Below are positions 43,121 to 52,234 of a stretch of DNA of 64,000 nt, piece by piece; within the stretch, counting starts at the first letter, position 1, and each line of letters opens with the position of its first letter. The DNA comes from Saccharospirillum alexandrii_A (GTDB taxonomy: Bacteria > Pseudomonadota > Gammaproteobacteria > Pseudomonadales > Natronospirillaceae). The position numbers and the translations under genes were made by a program. The DNA lies in assembly GCF_043641555.1 (NCBI RefSeq), contig NZ_JBHZRJ010000006.1, forward strand, positions 124,001 to 188,000, read 5' to 3'. The notes under the pieces were generated by a model. It was given only the letters and a program-made list of their open reading frames with translations, had not been told where the DNA came from and did not search any database.

Positions 43121-43568
43121 GGTCTCAGTCCTTCTGTTTGTTGTTTTGGTCTTACTGTCTTCAGTTTTGATGATTCCATCGTTGCGCAGGTCTCGGCTGG
43201 AGCCCTGTCAAACATCGGGGTTACCCGAATTCAACGATGAATCAATGAACAAAGCTGTGAACTCGCACCTGCAACGATCGTTGATCGGTTTGCACAGTAC
43301 GATTGCCACAGCCTTACTCTAGTCAGCCCGATTGACCGAGTAACGTCTCTAACAGCAACCTAGCGTAACAAAACCTATCAGCGGTCTGGTCATGCGACGT
43401 GTTACCTCTGTTACCAGAGGTGACATCCAGAAAAGCGCGCGATAGAAATGCCCGAATGTTCAGGATAAAAAATGAACGGGGTCGGCGGGAAAGTAACACG
43501 GGCCCGCTACAAGCAGGCCCGTGAATGTAACAATACTGTTACATTGGTGTCTTTGGAGACAACCAGGG
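43121..43568. promoter_or_regulatory. gtsA upstream region with two regulator-like inverted repeats
   Basis: 448 bases without an ORF. ACCTCTG-TTAC-CAGAGGT (43404-43421) is a perfect hairpin and TGTAACAATACTGTTACA (43526-43543) has perfect 6-bp arms; both are about 285-425 bases before gtsA and include GTTAC/GTAAC half-sites, which also recur in CGTAAC (about 43363) and GTGTTACC (43399). They may be operators for a sugar-responsive regulator. The hairpin at 43498-43522 is listed separately. Confidence 0.45.
43498..43522 (-). terminator. Terminator-like hairpin after the hem-msrC operon
   Basis: ACGGGCC (43498-43504) pairs with GGCCCGT (43516-43522). On the minus strand it is followed by GTTACTTTCCC, a weak T-tract, about 50 bases after the msrC stop. 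Confidence 0.55.
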
Positions 43569-44063
43569 TCAGTGGGTTTCAGTCCAAAACTGCGCGCACA
43601 GCACGGCAACCGACTGCAAACCTTCAATATCGGCTTCGGTAAAATCATCCAGTTGATCGCTGTCAACGTCCAGTACCGCCACGACTTCATCGTCCACCAT
43701 CACCGGCACTACCACTTCAGAGCGAGACAGACTGCTGCAGGCAATGTGACCCGGAAAGGCATCGACATCAGGTACCCACTGGCTGGTTGCTTCGGCCCAG
43801 GCGGCGCCACAGACGCCCTGGCCATGGTCAATGCGGGTACAGGCGATGTCGCCCTGAAAAGGCCCCAGCACCAGCTGATCGTCTTTCACCAGATAAAAGC
43901 CGACCCAGAAGAAACCGAAGGTCTGGCGCAGGGCAGCAGCCAGATTGGCCAGGTTTGCCGTGCGGTCCGGCTCGCCCTGAACCAGGCCTCGAAGTTGCGG
44001 CAAGAGCTCGGCGTATTGGGTTCGACGGTCGCCCGTCGGTGTCAGAGTTAAGGTGTCGGCCAA
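43569..44063 (-). CDS. msrC: Free methionine-(R)-sulfoxide reductase (GAF-domain fRMsr)
   Basis: 164 aa GAF-fold enzyme that reduces free methionine-R-sulfoxide with thioredoxin. The three family cysteines are present: GPFQGDIACTRI, GQGVCGAAW and FPGHIACSSLSRSEVVVPV. The best start is a TTG at 44063 with GGGAG 8 bases upstream; the HemY stop lies 3 bases before. It is therefore the last gene of the hem operon, an arrangement that would couple oxidative repair to haem synthesis genes. Terminator-like hairpin follows. Confidence 0.9.
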   Translation of the reverse strand: MADTLTLTPTGDRRTQYAELLPQLRGLVQGEPDRTANLANLAAALRQTFGFFWVGFYLVKDDQLVLGPFQGDIACTRIDHGQGVCGAAWAEATSQWVPDVDAFPGHIACSSLSRSEVVVPVMVDDEVVAVLDVDSDQLDDFTEADIEGLQSVAVLCAQFWTETH

Positions 44064-44066
44064 GTA

Positions 44067-45224
44067 CTAGTCTCCCAGGTGAGCCAGTTCGCGATACTGC
44101 GCAAGGGCGCGATCGGTTTGCTGGCGATGTTCAAAAAAACGGGCCAGAGCCAGGCCGGAATCGCGATTCGGGTCGGTCCGCCAGGCTTCGACCAGATAAT
44201 CTTCCGCCTTGCCCCACAAGGCATGTGCCTCACACAGTTGACCGAGTGTCAGCATCAGGGCCGGATTCGTACCGTGGCGTTTTTCCAGTTGCTCCGCCAG
44301 CGGCAGTACCCGGTTTTCGGGCAACCGAGGGTCCAGCAGGCAACGCAGCAGCACCGGGGCGGGCGCCTTTTCCAGTGCTTTGGACAGCCGTTTGAAGGCA
44401 TTTTCGGCCTGGCCATGCACCAGCAGGCAGCGGCATTCTGCAGCCACTATCTCGGCTTTCTGGCGTATGGGTTTAGGCAGTGTCTTTAACGGTGCCAGGG
44501 CGTCAACGGAGGTCTGACACCCCTGCTCAATCAGCTGCAAAGCGACTTGTTGTTGCCACCGCTCGCGATCGGACGGGTTCAGATTGGGTGCCTTGTTCAC
44601 GGCCTGCAGTGCAACCTCGGCCTGCCCCTGATCCATCAGCGCGCGCCAGTAATCCGGCTGCAAGGAGCGCACGCGCTGCAACCCCGGCTGTTGCTGCCAC
44701 AGTGCCAGTAAGGCGGCTGAGTCACCGGAGTGCACCAGGCGTTCGGCCGTCAGGGCATCAGCTACCAGGACGAGATCCGGGTCTGCCTGTTTAAACTGAC
44801 TGACCCGGGCGGGCCAGTCGCCACTGTCTTGCCCTGGAATCAGCGACAATACGCGCGGCAGGCGCTCCGAGCCACCGGCACTGACCACCTTGTGCAATGC
44901 CGACAATGCTGCCTGGTGGTCTCCTTCCAGCCAGGCATTGACCGCCTGGCCGGTCGCAACACGGGCGGTTTTACGGTCGCGCCGGTCGCGGTATTGGCGA
45001 ACCAGTCGCACCGGGTTAACGCCGCGCAGCAACTTTATGACCAGCCAGCTGACCAACAGTAAAACGAGGAACAGGCCCAGGGCACTCCACAAGGTGATCT
45101 CGACCATCCACTGACCCCAGGCGATCATCACATAGCCGGGGTGTCGCACCATGAAGTGGGCCAACAGGCCGGCAGCCAGAATCAGTACCAGCCACACCAG
45201 GACTTTCAGCAGCAGCCGGCTCAT
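44067..45224 (-). CDS. hemY: HemY, TPR membrane protein linked to haem biosynthesis
   Basis: 385 aa. Two N-terminal membrane helices (about 3-22 and 38-65) separated by a short periplasmic loop, then a cytoplasmic tetratricopeptide-like helical domain, as in gammaproteobacterial HemY (not the unrelated Gram-positive protoporphyrinogen oxidase). YRDRRDRKTARVATGQAVNAWLEGDHQAA near residue 78 is typical. Biochemical role is unclear; E. coli HemY has been proposed to organise haem enzymes. Overlaps hemX by four bases (ATGA). Confidence 0.9.
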   Translation of the reverse strand: MSRLLLKVLVWLVLILAAGLLAHFMVRHPGYVMIAWGQWMVEITLWSALGLFLVLLLVSWLVIKLLRGVNPVRLVRQYRDRRDRKTARVATGQAVNAWLEGDHQAALSALHKVVSAGGSERLPRVLSLIPGQDSGDWPARVSQFKQADPDLVLVADALTAERLVHSGDSAALLALWQQQPGLQRVRSLQPDYWRALMDQGQAEVALQAVNKAPNLNPSDRERWQQQVALQLIEQGCQTSVDALAPLKTLPKPIRQKAEIVAAECRCLLVHGQAENAFKRLSKALEKAPAPVLLRCLLDPRLPENRVLPLAEQLEKRHGTNPALMLTLGQLCEAHALWGKAEDYLVEAWRTDPNRDSGLALARFFEHRQQTDRALAQYRELAHLGD

Positions 45225-46510
45225 GCGTCATCCTCCCCATTGTCAGCCGATTCGGTCGACTCTTGATCAACCCGGGTCATGTATTGCTCCAGCGCCTCAA
45301 CACTGGCGTGGATGTCTGGAAAGTCCGGCGTCAGTGTCAGGCCTTGCAGGGCATCCAGCTCCGTCTCGATGGCGCTGAGTTCCAATTCAGCCGACATGGC
45401 CGCGACGCGGCTCTGTAATTGTGCCAGGGCTTCGTTGTAGAGCGGCTGGTTGCGTGCCAGCAGGGCCAACTGCACCTGCTCGGTCAGCAGCAGGCTGTGC
45501 TGCTGCCACTGGGCAAACTCAGACAACAACGGCGGCGCCTGATAGGGCACGTCCAGTCGACTGACCGTGACCAGGCTGCTCAGGCTGTCGCGGAAGGCTT
45601 GCCAGCTCAGCGGTGTCTCATTGCTTTGTTCCCGGGGTTCAAGTCGTTCGGCCGGAGACCACTGGCGACTGGCAATGCGTTCGTTGATGGCTTCAAGGCG
45701 AAAGTAGGTGCCGTTCAGGTCAACACTGCCCACCGACTGCAGGGCGAGGCGGTCTGACGCAATCTGGCGGCGTACCGGCAACACCGCAGCTTCGGTCAGC
45801 CCGGCCAGCACCTGGTCGGCTGCGTTGAGTAGACTGATGGCGATGGTGGCATCACCATCGAGTTGCAGGCGCCGTTCAGCCAGGCGCAACAGGGTCAGTG
45901 CTTCTTCCAAAGGCCAGCGATCGGCCTCCAGATCCTGACGTCGGCTAAGCCGCTGAGCGGTTTCAATCAGCATGGCTTCGAGTGCCTGCTGTTCCTGCTG
46001 AACCTGTTGCGCCAGACGTTCGCGCTCACTCTCCGAAGATTCCAGTCGAACACTCAAGCTCGACACCTGTTGGCGCAACTCACTCAATGAACTGACTACG
46101 GTGTCGGATTCCTGCTGCAGTACCCGGTATTGCTGCCAACCCCAATACACCAGCCAAGCCAGGCCAGCGACCATCAACACCAGAACCAGCAGAGAGACAA
46201 GCAGGCGATTCGATCGGCCCGAGCCGCCGCCGGCAGCGCCTCGTCGGCGACGCGGAGGCGCACCGGCATTGCCAGAAGGTTTGGCTTTTGGCGCAGGCCT
46301 GGGCTCGGGCTTCTCCGGCGCGGGCGCTTCATACGAGGCATTGGACGCCCCGGCTTCTGGACGGTCGGCTGGGGTGTCAGATGCAGCGGATGCCTGCTTG
46401 TCGGTCTTCGCGTCTGCAACCGGCGTGCCTTGCGCAGGCTCCGCCTGTTCGACAACGGGCTTGTCGGTATCCGGTGTTGGTGTCTTGCCAGACTCGGTGT
46501 CTTTATTCAT
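45221..46510 (-). CDS. hemX: HemX, membrane protein of the hem operon
   Basis: 429 aa from the ATG at 46510 (AAAGG about 10 bases upstream); a GTG 24 bases earlier has no ribosome site. A long Ala/Pro/Glu/Lys-rich N-terminal tail (about 1-95) precedes one membrane helix (LLVSLLVLVLMVAGLAWLVYW), a coiled coil (SDTVVSSLSELRQQVSSLSVRLESSESERERLAQQVQQEQQ region) and a helical periplasmic domain (ADRWPLEEALTLLRLAERRLQL). Often annotated uroporphyrinogen-III C-methyltransferase, but it has none of that enzyme's SAM-binding motifs; a structural role is more likely. Confidence 0.88.
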   Translation of the reverse strand: MNKDTESGKTPTPDTDKPVVEQAEPAQGTPVADAKTDKQASAASDTPADRPEAGASNASYEAPAPEKPEPRPAPKAKPSGNAGAPPRRRRGAAGGGSGRSNRLLVSLLVLVLMVAGLAWLVYWGWQQYRVLQQESDTVVSSLSELRQQVSSLSVRLESSESERERLAQQVQQEQQALEAMLIETAQRLSRRQDLEADRWPLEEALTLLRLAERRLQLDGDATIAISLLNAADQVLAGLTEAAVLPVRRQIASDRLALQSVGSVDLNGTYFRLEAINERIASRQWSPAERLEPREQSNETPLSWQAFRDSLSSLVTVSRLDVPYQAPPLLSEFAQWQQHSLLLTEQVQLALLARNQPLYNEALAQLQSRVAAMSAELELSAIETELDALQGLTLTPDFPDIHASVEALEQYMTRVDQESTESADNGEDDA

Positions 46511-46568
46511 GGGCAGTGCGGCCTTTGCTGTCACAGGGCGGCGGGCAAGGCCCGCGCTCCGGGTTCCA

Positions 46569-47336
46569 TTAATGGGTATCAGTGTAAGGTGAACCGGGCC
46601 GTGCCGTCACGCCCCGTCCGGAAAGACATTGCACAACCGCCTCCGGCGAAGCGCCCGGTGTTTGCACGCGGCGGTCTATACCGCGCTCCCGCGCCCAGGC
46701 CATCAAACGCGGGGAGGTCAGCAGCCAGGTGCCCTGCCAGCTGCGCCAAGGGCTACCCTGGCCACCCCACAGGGCATCGCCCAACAACTGTGAGCTGACC
46801 AGAACGGCATCTGCCTGACCGCTCAGCCGGGCCATGTCTTCCAGTATCGCCGGGTCCAGCGCACGGTCATACACATCGATCGACTGCACTTCTGCGCCCC
46901 GCTCCTGCAGCACCTGCGGATAGAGGTCACGCCCCCCGGCCCCTTTTACCACCAGCCACTTGCGCTGGGCTACCGCCTGGGTTGAGGGCAAGGCAAGTAC
47001 CTCCTCTGCCGTGTGGCCGGAAACCGGGAATTGCGGCACCAGCCCTCCCTGGCTCAGCACCCTGGCCGTGGCCGGGCCATTGCATAACCAATTCACCCCG
47101 ACCGGAGGTTGCGGCCAGTAGTGATCGAGCGCTGCCGTCAGTTGGCTGGCTGCCGTGGGGCTGACACAGATGACCCCCTGGTATTCATCGAGATTGAGCC
47201 ATAGCGAGCGGCGCTCAGGCGTTTCCGGGTGCAGCGTCAATCGCCAGGGGTCGTGTAACATCAAGTCGGCATGGGGTGCCAGCTGCGACTGCCAGCGAGC
47301 CCAGTCAGGCCTGGCCTTGGCCAGCAACAGGCGCAT
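46569..47336 (-). CDS. hemD: Uroporphyrinogen-III synthase
   Basis: 255 aa. Closes and inverts ring D of hydroxymethylbilane to give uroporphyrinogen III. As usual for HemD the sequence is poorly conserved; supporting features are the bilobed pattern with ICVSPTAASQLTAAL, KWLVVKGAGGRDLYPQVLQERGAEVQSIDVYDR in the middle and VLVSSQLLGDALW then WLLTSPRLMAWARERGI at the end. Its ATG shares one base with the hemC stop (TGATG), as in many gammaproteobacteria. hemX follows after 58 bases. Confidence 0.9.
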   Translation of the reverse strand: MRLLLAKARPDWARWQSQLAPHADLMLHDPWRLTLHPETPERRSLWLNLDEYQGVICVSPTAASQLTAALDHYWPQPPVGVNWLCNGPATARVLSQGGLVPQFPVSGHTAEEVLALPSTQAVAQRKWLVVKGAGGRDLYPQVLQERGAEVQSIDVYDRALDPAILEDMARLSGQADAVLVSSQLLGDALWGGQGSPWRSWQGTWLLTSPRLMAWARERGIDRRVQTPGASPEAVVQCLSGRGVTARPGSPYTDTH

Positions 47337-48283
47337 CAGTCAGACAGTTTGGCCAGAATGGCACCGGCCCCTTGGTCCAACAGCTGCTCGGCCAAGTCGA
47401 GCCCCAGTGCCGAGGCCTGCGCCAGTTGCTCGGCCTCAGTGCCATGCAGTAAAACCTCGCCCCGGGCTTTCAGCAGGCGTTCGCCATTCACTTCACCCAC
47501 CCGGGCCTCCATGCTCAGCGCATCGCCTTCCAATAGGGAGAAACCGGCGATGGGTACCTGACAGCCTCCCTCCAGGCGACGGTTCATGGCCCGTTCGGCG
47601 GTCACCCGGATGTGGGTTTGCGGATGCATCAGGGGGGCCAACAGATTGCGGGTGGCTTCGTCACCCGCCCGGATCTCAATGCCGACGGCGCCCTGCCCGA
47701 CCGCAGGCAGGCACAGATTGGTATCCAGCGTGTGGCGAATACGGCTCTCCAGCTTCAAGCGACGCAATCCTGCTGACGCCAGGATAATAGCGTCGTATTC
47801 ACCGGCATCCAGCTTGCCCAGGCGGGTGCCGACGTTACCCCGCAGAAAGCGGATGTGAAGATCCGGTCGTGCGGCCAGCAATTGCGCCTGCCGGCGTAAT
47901 GAAGAGGTGCCGACGACAGCCGCTTCAGGCAAGTCGTTCACGTGAGCAAAGTGATTGGAGACAAAAGCATCTGTCGGGTCCTCACGCTCGCAGATGACGG
48001 CCAGTTCGAAACCCTCGGGCATCTCCATGGGCACATCCTTCATCGAATGCACGGCGATGTCGGCGTCACCGTCGGCAATGGCGACTTCCAGTTCTTTGAT
48101 GAACAAGCCTTTTCCACCCACTTTGGCCAGCGGAACATCCAGCATTTTGTCGCCTTTGGTGGCCATTTGGACCAGCTCAACCTGCAGCTCCGGGTGCAAC
48201 TGTGTCAGGGCAGAACGAACGTACTCCGCTTGCCACAGGGCCAGCGGGCTCTTTCGGGTTGCAATACGCAGAATCTGGGACAT
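47336..48283 (-). CDS. hemC: Hydroxymethylbilane synthase (porphobilinogen deaminase)
   Basis: 315 aa from the ATG at 48283 giving MSQILRIATRKSPLALWQA; an in-frame extension to 48427 runs through the promoter region and is unlikely. Polymerises four porphobilinogens. Motifs: GDKMLDVPLAKVGGKGLFIKELE (about 48-70), AVHSMKDVPMEMP (about 81), GTSSLRRQAQL (about 129), RGNVGTRLGKLD and the cofactor-binding Cys in EGGCQVPIAGFSLL (about 243). First gene of hemC-hemD-hemX-hemY-msrC. In pseudomonads hemC follows algR; here it is 15 kb away from it. Confidence 0.95.
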   Translation of the reverse strand: MSQILRIATRKSPLALWQAEYVRSALTQLHPELQVELVQMATKGDKMLDVPLAKVGGKGLFIKELEVAIADGDADIAVHSMKDVPMEMPEGFELAVICEREDPTDAFVSNHFAHVNDLPEAAVVGTSSLRRQAQLLAARPDLHIRFLRGNVGTRLGKLDAGEYDAIILASAGLRRLKLESRIRHTLDTNLCLPAVGQGAVGIEIRAGDEATRNLLAPLMHPQTHIRVTAERAMNRRLEGGCQVPIAGFSLLEGDALSMEARVGEVNGERLLKARGEVLLHGTEAEQLAQASALGLDLAEQLLDQGAGAILAKLSD

Positions 48284-48478
48284 GAATCTCTTCGCCGTCA
48301 AATGAGGCGGAAAGTGTAACAAATAATCGCTGACAAGCGCGTTTGTGATCGACATCCTATCTACTGCCACGAACCTTTTGATACGGTTTGTTACGTTATG
48401 TCTAGATCTTGTCAAGGTATCCTGCACTAGCCGATAGCGCCAACAACGATAAAAACACAGAACACGCTGGAGTACGCA

Positions 48479-49747
48479 ATGACCCTATCCACACGCACGA
48501 TGGCGTTCAGCGCCATGCTATGCCTGCTGCCTGGCTTGCCTCAGGCAGGTTCCGTTGAAGTATTGCACTATTGGACCAGCGGCGGCGAAGCTCGCTCTGT
48601 TCAGGTTCTTCAGCAGGCTATGCAGGAAGACGGCCACACCTGGGATGATTTCGTGGTGCAGGGCGGAGGCGGTGGCAATGCCATGGCCACCTTGCAAGAC
48701 CGGGTGCTGCGCGGTAATCCGCCCACGGCAGCCCAGATCAAAGGGCTGGATATTCAACGCTGGGCCCGCCTGGGCTTTCTAAGCAACATTAACGATCTGG
48801 CGGACGAGCAACAGTGGGATGAACGCCTGCCGCCGGTCGTGGCGGCTGCCATGCAATACAATGGCGACTACGTTGCCGTGCCGGTGAACGTGCACCGCAC
48901 TAACTGGCTGTGGGCCAATAAACGCATTCTCGATTCAGTGGGTGTGGCGGTTCCGACGACCTGGGCAGAATTTGACCGGGCAGCGGATCTGATTGCGGCG
49001 GCCGGTTACCGGGTTATCGCACAGGGTCATCAGGACTGGCAGCACGCTACGCTGTTTGAAACCGTTGCCTTGTCCGTCGGCGGTCCGGAGTTTTACCAGG
49101 CGGCGCTGGTCGAGCATGATTTTCGCGCCATGCGCAGCGACACCATGGATGCGGTGTTCGATCGCTACTACCGGCTGCTTGAGCACATGCCTCTCTCAGA
49201 CGATCTGGGCGAGTGGAACCAGGCCACCAGTCTGGTCATCAACGGCGAGGCCGCCTTTCAGTTTATGGGTGACTGGGCCAAGGGTGAATTCTCCGCAGAA
49301 GGCAAAGTCGCCAATACCGACTACGTTTGCGCGCCAGTTCCCGGCACCCAGAATCAATTCCTGTTCAATATCGACAGCTTTGCCATCTTCGACCTGCGCG
49401 GCGCAAGCCAGGCCGACCAGACAGCTCAGAATGACCTGGTTCGCAACATCATGGACGATTCATTCCAGCGCACCTTTAATCAAAACAAAGGCTCGATCCC
49501 TCCGCGCACCGACATGAGCATGAGCGCCTTTGACGACTGCGCCCGGGTGTCGATGAGCGAGTTCATTGCAGCAGCGGCCAATGATTCCCTGTTGCCCAGC
49601 ATTGCCCATGGCATGGCGACCACCGGTACCGTTCAGGGCTATTTTTACGAGAAGATCGGCGAACTGACGGTCAACCCGATCTCACCTTCGGAATCGTCTC
49701 GCGAGCTGGCCAAGGCCATTCGCTATGGCCAGTACGTCATCAAATAA
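48479..49747 (+). CDS. Orphan GtsA-like periplasmic sugar-binding protein
   Basis: 422 aa with GGAG 6-8 bases before the ATG and a signal peptide ending PQAG. It is a clear paralogue of gtsA in this window: SVEVLHYWTSGGEARSVQVL, AAQIKGLDIQRWARLGFLSNINDLADEQQWD, PVNVHRTNWLWANKRI, GEAAFQFMGDWAKGEFSAEG and NQNKGSIPPRTDMSMSAFDDCA all align. No permease or ATPase genes are adjacent; it diverges from hemC and converges on glycogen phosphorylase. It may feed GtsBCD as an alternative receptor, or act as a sensor. The sugar-contact regions are conserved, arguing against a decayed copy. Confidence 0.88.
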   Translation: MTLSTRTMAFSAMLCLLPGLPQAGSVEVLHYWTSGGEARSVQVLQQAMQEDGHTWDDFVVQGGGGGNAMATLQDRVLRGNPPTAAQIKGLDIQRWARLGFLSNINDLADEQQWDERLPPVVAAAMQYNGDYVAVPVNVHRTNWLWANKRILDSVGVAVPTTWAEFDRAADLIAAAGYRVIAQGHQDWQHATLFETVALSVGGPEFYQAALVEHDFRAMRSDTMDAVFDRYYRLLEHMPLSDDLGEWNQATSLVINGEAAFQFMGDWAKGEFSAEGKVANTDYVCAPVPGTQNQFLFNIDSFAIFDLRGASQADQTAQNDLVRNIMDDSFQRTFNQNKGSIPPRTDMSMSAFDDCARVSMSEFIAAAANDSLLPSIAHGMATTGTVQGYFYEKIGELTVNPISPSESSRELAKAIRYGQYVIK

Positions 49748-49759
49748 GCCAACGCCCGT

Positions 49760-52234
49760 TCAGCCAGAGCCCTGGCTGCGCGGGTGCGCTTTCAGGTGCC
49801 AGATACGCTGCACGTAATCTTCAATCGAGCGGTCTGAATTGAACTTACCCATGGTCGCGGTGTTGATGATGGCGCTGCGTGCCCAGGCTTGCTTGTTCTG
49901 GTAGCGCGCCTCAACCTGCTGCTGGGCGTCGCAGTAACTGCGAAAGTCCGCCAGCACCTTGTAGGGATCACCGCCTTTCAACAGGCTGTGCTTGATGGAC
50001 GACAGGGCGCCGGGGTCATCCGGGGTTAAATAACCGTTATCCAGCCAGTCGAGCACAGCCCTGAGTTCTTCGTCCTGGTGGTACCAGTCAAAGGGGTTAT
50101 AACCCCGTTCGTCGAGTTGACGAACCTCCTCCACCGACAGCCCAAAAATAAAAATATTCTCTCGCCCGGCCTCTTCGGCAATCTCGATGTTCGCTCCATC
50201 CATGGTACCAATGGTCAGGGCACCGTTCAGCGCCAGTTTCATATTGCCGGTGCCCGAGGCTTCCTTGCCCGCGGTTGAAATCTGCTCTGACAAGTCCGCG
50301 GCTGGTATGATCTTCTCGGCCAGGCTGACCCGGTAGTTGGGCAGCATCACCACTTTTAATTTGCCCTGAATGCGTTCATCGTTGTTGATGCGTTCCGCTG
50401 CGCAATTGATGCCATAAATAATGTCTTTGGCCAGCGCATAGGCCGGTGCAGCCTTGGCACCAAACAGAAACACGCGCGGCACTGTTATCGCATTCGGGTC
50501 TTCCAGCAGGCGCCGGTACAACGTCAGGATGTGCAACAGGTTCAGATGCTGTCGCTTGTACTCATGCAGGCGCTTTATCTGCACATCGAAGAGGGCGTTC
50601 GGGTCGGTTTCAATGCCGGTAAGCTGCTTTACGACGGCCGCCAGATCGACTTTGTTCTGGTGCTTGATCGCCATGAAATCGGTTTGAAAACGGTCATCGT
50701 CTGCCAGCGCCGTCAGTTGCTCCAGCTTGCTCAGATGTCGTGGCCAGTCGGCCTCAATGTGTTGGTCGATCAGGGCTGATAACCGGGGGTTGCAGGCTTT
50801 CAGCCAGCGCCGGGGCGTTACACCATTGGTCACATTGGTGAATTTGCCGGGCCAGAGCTGATCGAACTCGGGAAACAGGTCGGACTTGACCAGGTTCGAG
50901 TGCACCTCGGCGACACCGTTGACGGTATGTGAACCCACCACCGACAGGTGCGCCATGCGCACTTTACGCTGATTCCCTTCTTCAATGATCGACAGCCGCG
51001 CCTTCATGCCATCATCACCGGGCCACTGGCGCTCGACTACCTGACTCAGAAAGCGGTGGTTGATTTCAAAAATAATCTCCAGATGACGCGGCAACACCTT
51101 TGCAAAGAGCGGCAAGCTCCAGGTCTCCAGTGCTTCTGGCAGGAGCGTATGGTTGGTGTAAGAGAAAACCGGATGACAGATGGCCCAGGCGGCATCCCAC
51201 CCCAGTCGCTTTTCATCCATAAGCACGCGCATCAGTTCGGGAATGGCCACCGCCGGGTGGGTATCATTCAATTGCACGGCCACCCGCTCAGCGAATTGAG
51301 ACCAGTCATCTCCGTGGGCTCGCTGGTAACGACGGATGATGTCAGCCAGCGACGCGGCGCTGAAAAAATACTGCTGGATCAGACGCAGTTCCTTGCCGGC
51401 GTCGGTTTCGTCGTTGGGGTACAACACCTTGGAAATGGTTTCGGCCTGTGCCTGCTCTACCTGGGCGTCTACATAGCCGCCCGCGTTGAACACATCCCAG
51501 TCAAAATAGTCGGTTGCCCGGCTCTCCCAGAGCCTGAGAATGTTCACATTGGAGCCGCTGTAACCGACGATGGGGATGTCCCAGGGTACGGCTTTGACGG
51601 TCCGTGCCGGTCGCCAGACTTTGTAAGCGCGCCCGCTTTCGCTCACGGTTTCCACAAAGCCATAGAGTTTGATTTCCTGAACCGATTCCGGTCGGCACAC
51701 TTCCCAGGGGTTGCCGTACTCGCGCCAGTCATCCGGCCGCTCGACCTGTCGGCCCTGGCTGAAACTTTGCTCGAACAAGCCATGCTCATAATGGATGCCA
51801 TAGCCAACAGCCGGGTAATTCAAGGTCGCGAGTGAATCCAGAAAACACGCGGCCAGCCGGCCCAGGCCACCATTGCCCAGCGCCATATCCGGCTCTTCCT
51901 CCAGAATATCCGACAGGTTCTGTCCCAGGTTGGCCAGTGCCTGGTCGGCGATGTCGTACAACTGAAGGTTATTGAGATTATTAGACAGCAACCGCCCCAT
52001 CAGAAATTCCATCGACAGGTAATTCACGGCCCGGGTGTCCAGGGTGGAGTGGGTTCGCTGGGTATCGGTGAGGCCAGCCATGACGGCTTCATTAACGGCG
52101 CCGGCGGTGGCCTTCCACCAGCTTTGCGGGCTGGCTTTCTCTTCGTAGGTACCCTGAGCAACATGCAGATGATGGACAATGCTGGCCTGCATGGACTCAA
52201 CGGTAAGTGGCGCTGGGGAGGCTTTATTCGTCAT
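49760..52234 (-). CDS. glgP: Glycogen/maltodextrin phosphorylase
   Basis: 824 aa from the ATG at 52234; a TTG 21 bases earlier is also in frame. Releases glucose-1-phosphate from alpha-glucans using pyridoxal phosphate. Motifs: YLSMEFLMGRLLSNNL (about 60), EEEPDMALGNGGLGRLAACFLDSLATL (about 110), NDTHPAVAIPELMR, TNGVTPRRWL, RLHEYKRQHLNLL and the PLP-lysine signature EASGTGNMKLALNGALTIGTMDGANIEI near 650. The start lies 11 bases inside the small ComFB-family gene upstream, so the two are translationally linked. No other glg genes are in the window. Confidence 0.94.
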   Translation of the reverse strand: MTNKASPAPLTVESMQASIVHHLHVAQGTYEEKASPQSWWKATAGAVNEAVMAGLTDTQRTHSTLDTRAVNYLSMEFLMGRLLSNNLNNLQLYDIADQALANLGQNLSDILEEEPDMALGNGGLGRLAACFLDSLATLNYPAVGYGIHYEHGLFEQSFSQGRQVERPDDWREYGNPWEVCRPESVQEIKLYGFVETVSESGRAYKVWRPARTVKAVPWDIPIVGYSGSNVNILRLWESRATDYFDWDVFNAGGYVDAQVEQAQAETISKVLYPNDETDAGKELRLIQQYFFSAASLADIIRRYQRAHGDDWSQFAERVAVQLNDTHPAVAIPELMRVLMDEKRLGWDAAWAICHPVFSYTNHTLLPEALETWSLPLFAKVLPRHLEIIFEINHRFLSQVVERQWPGDDGMKARLSIIEEGNQRKVRMAHLSVVGSHTVNGVAEVHSNLVKSDLFPEFDQLWPGKFTNVTNGVTPRRWLKACNPRLSALIDQHIEADWPRHLSKLEQLTALADDDRFQTDFMAIKHQNKVDLAAVVKQLTGIETDPNALFDVQIKRLHEYKRQHLNLLHILTLYRRLLEDPNAITVPRVFLFGAKAAPAYALAKDIIYGINCAAERINNDERIQGKLKVVMLPNYRVSLAEKIIPAADLSEQISTAGKEASGTGNMKLALNGALTIGTMDGANIEIAEEAGRENIFIFGLSVEEVRQLDERGYNPFDWYHQDEELRAVLDWLDNGYLTPDDPGALSSIKHSLLKGGDPYKVLADFRSYCDAQQQVEARYQNKQAWARSAIINTATMGKFNSDRSIEDYVQRIWHLKAHPRSQGSG

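Noticed and set aside
45221..46510. HemX as a true uroporphyrinogen-III methyltransferase
   Set aside because: No SAM-binding motifs; the visible plan is a disordered tail, one membrane helix and a coiled coil.
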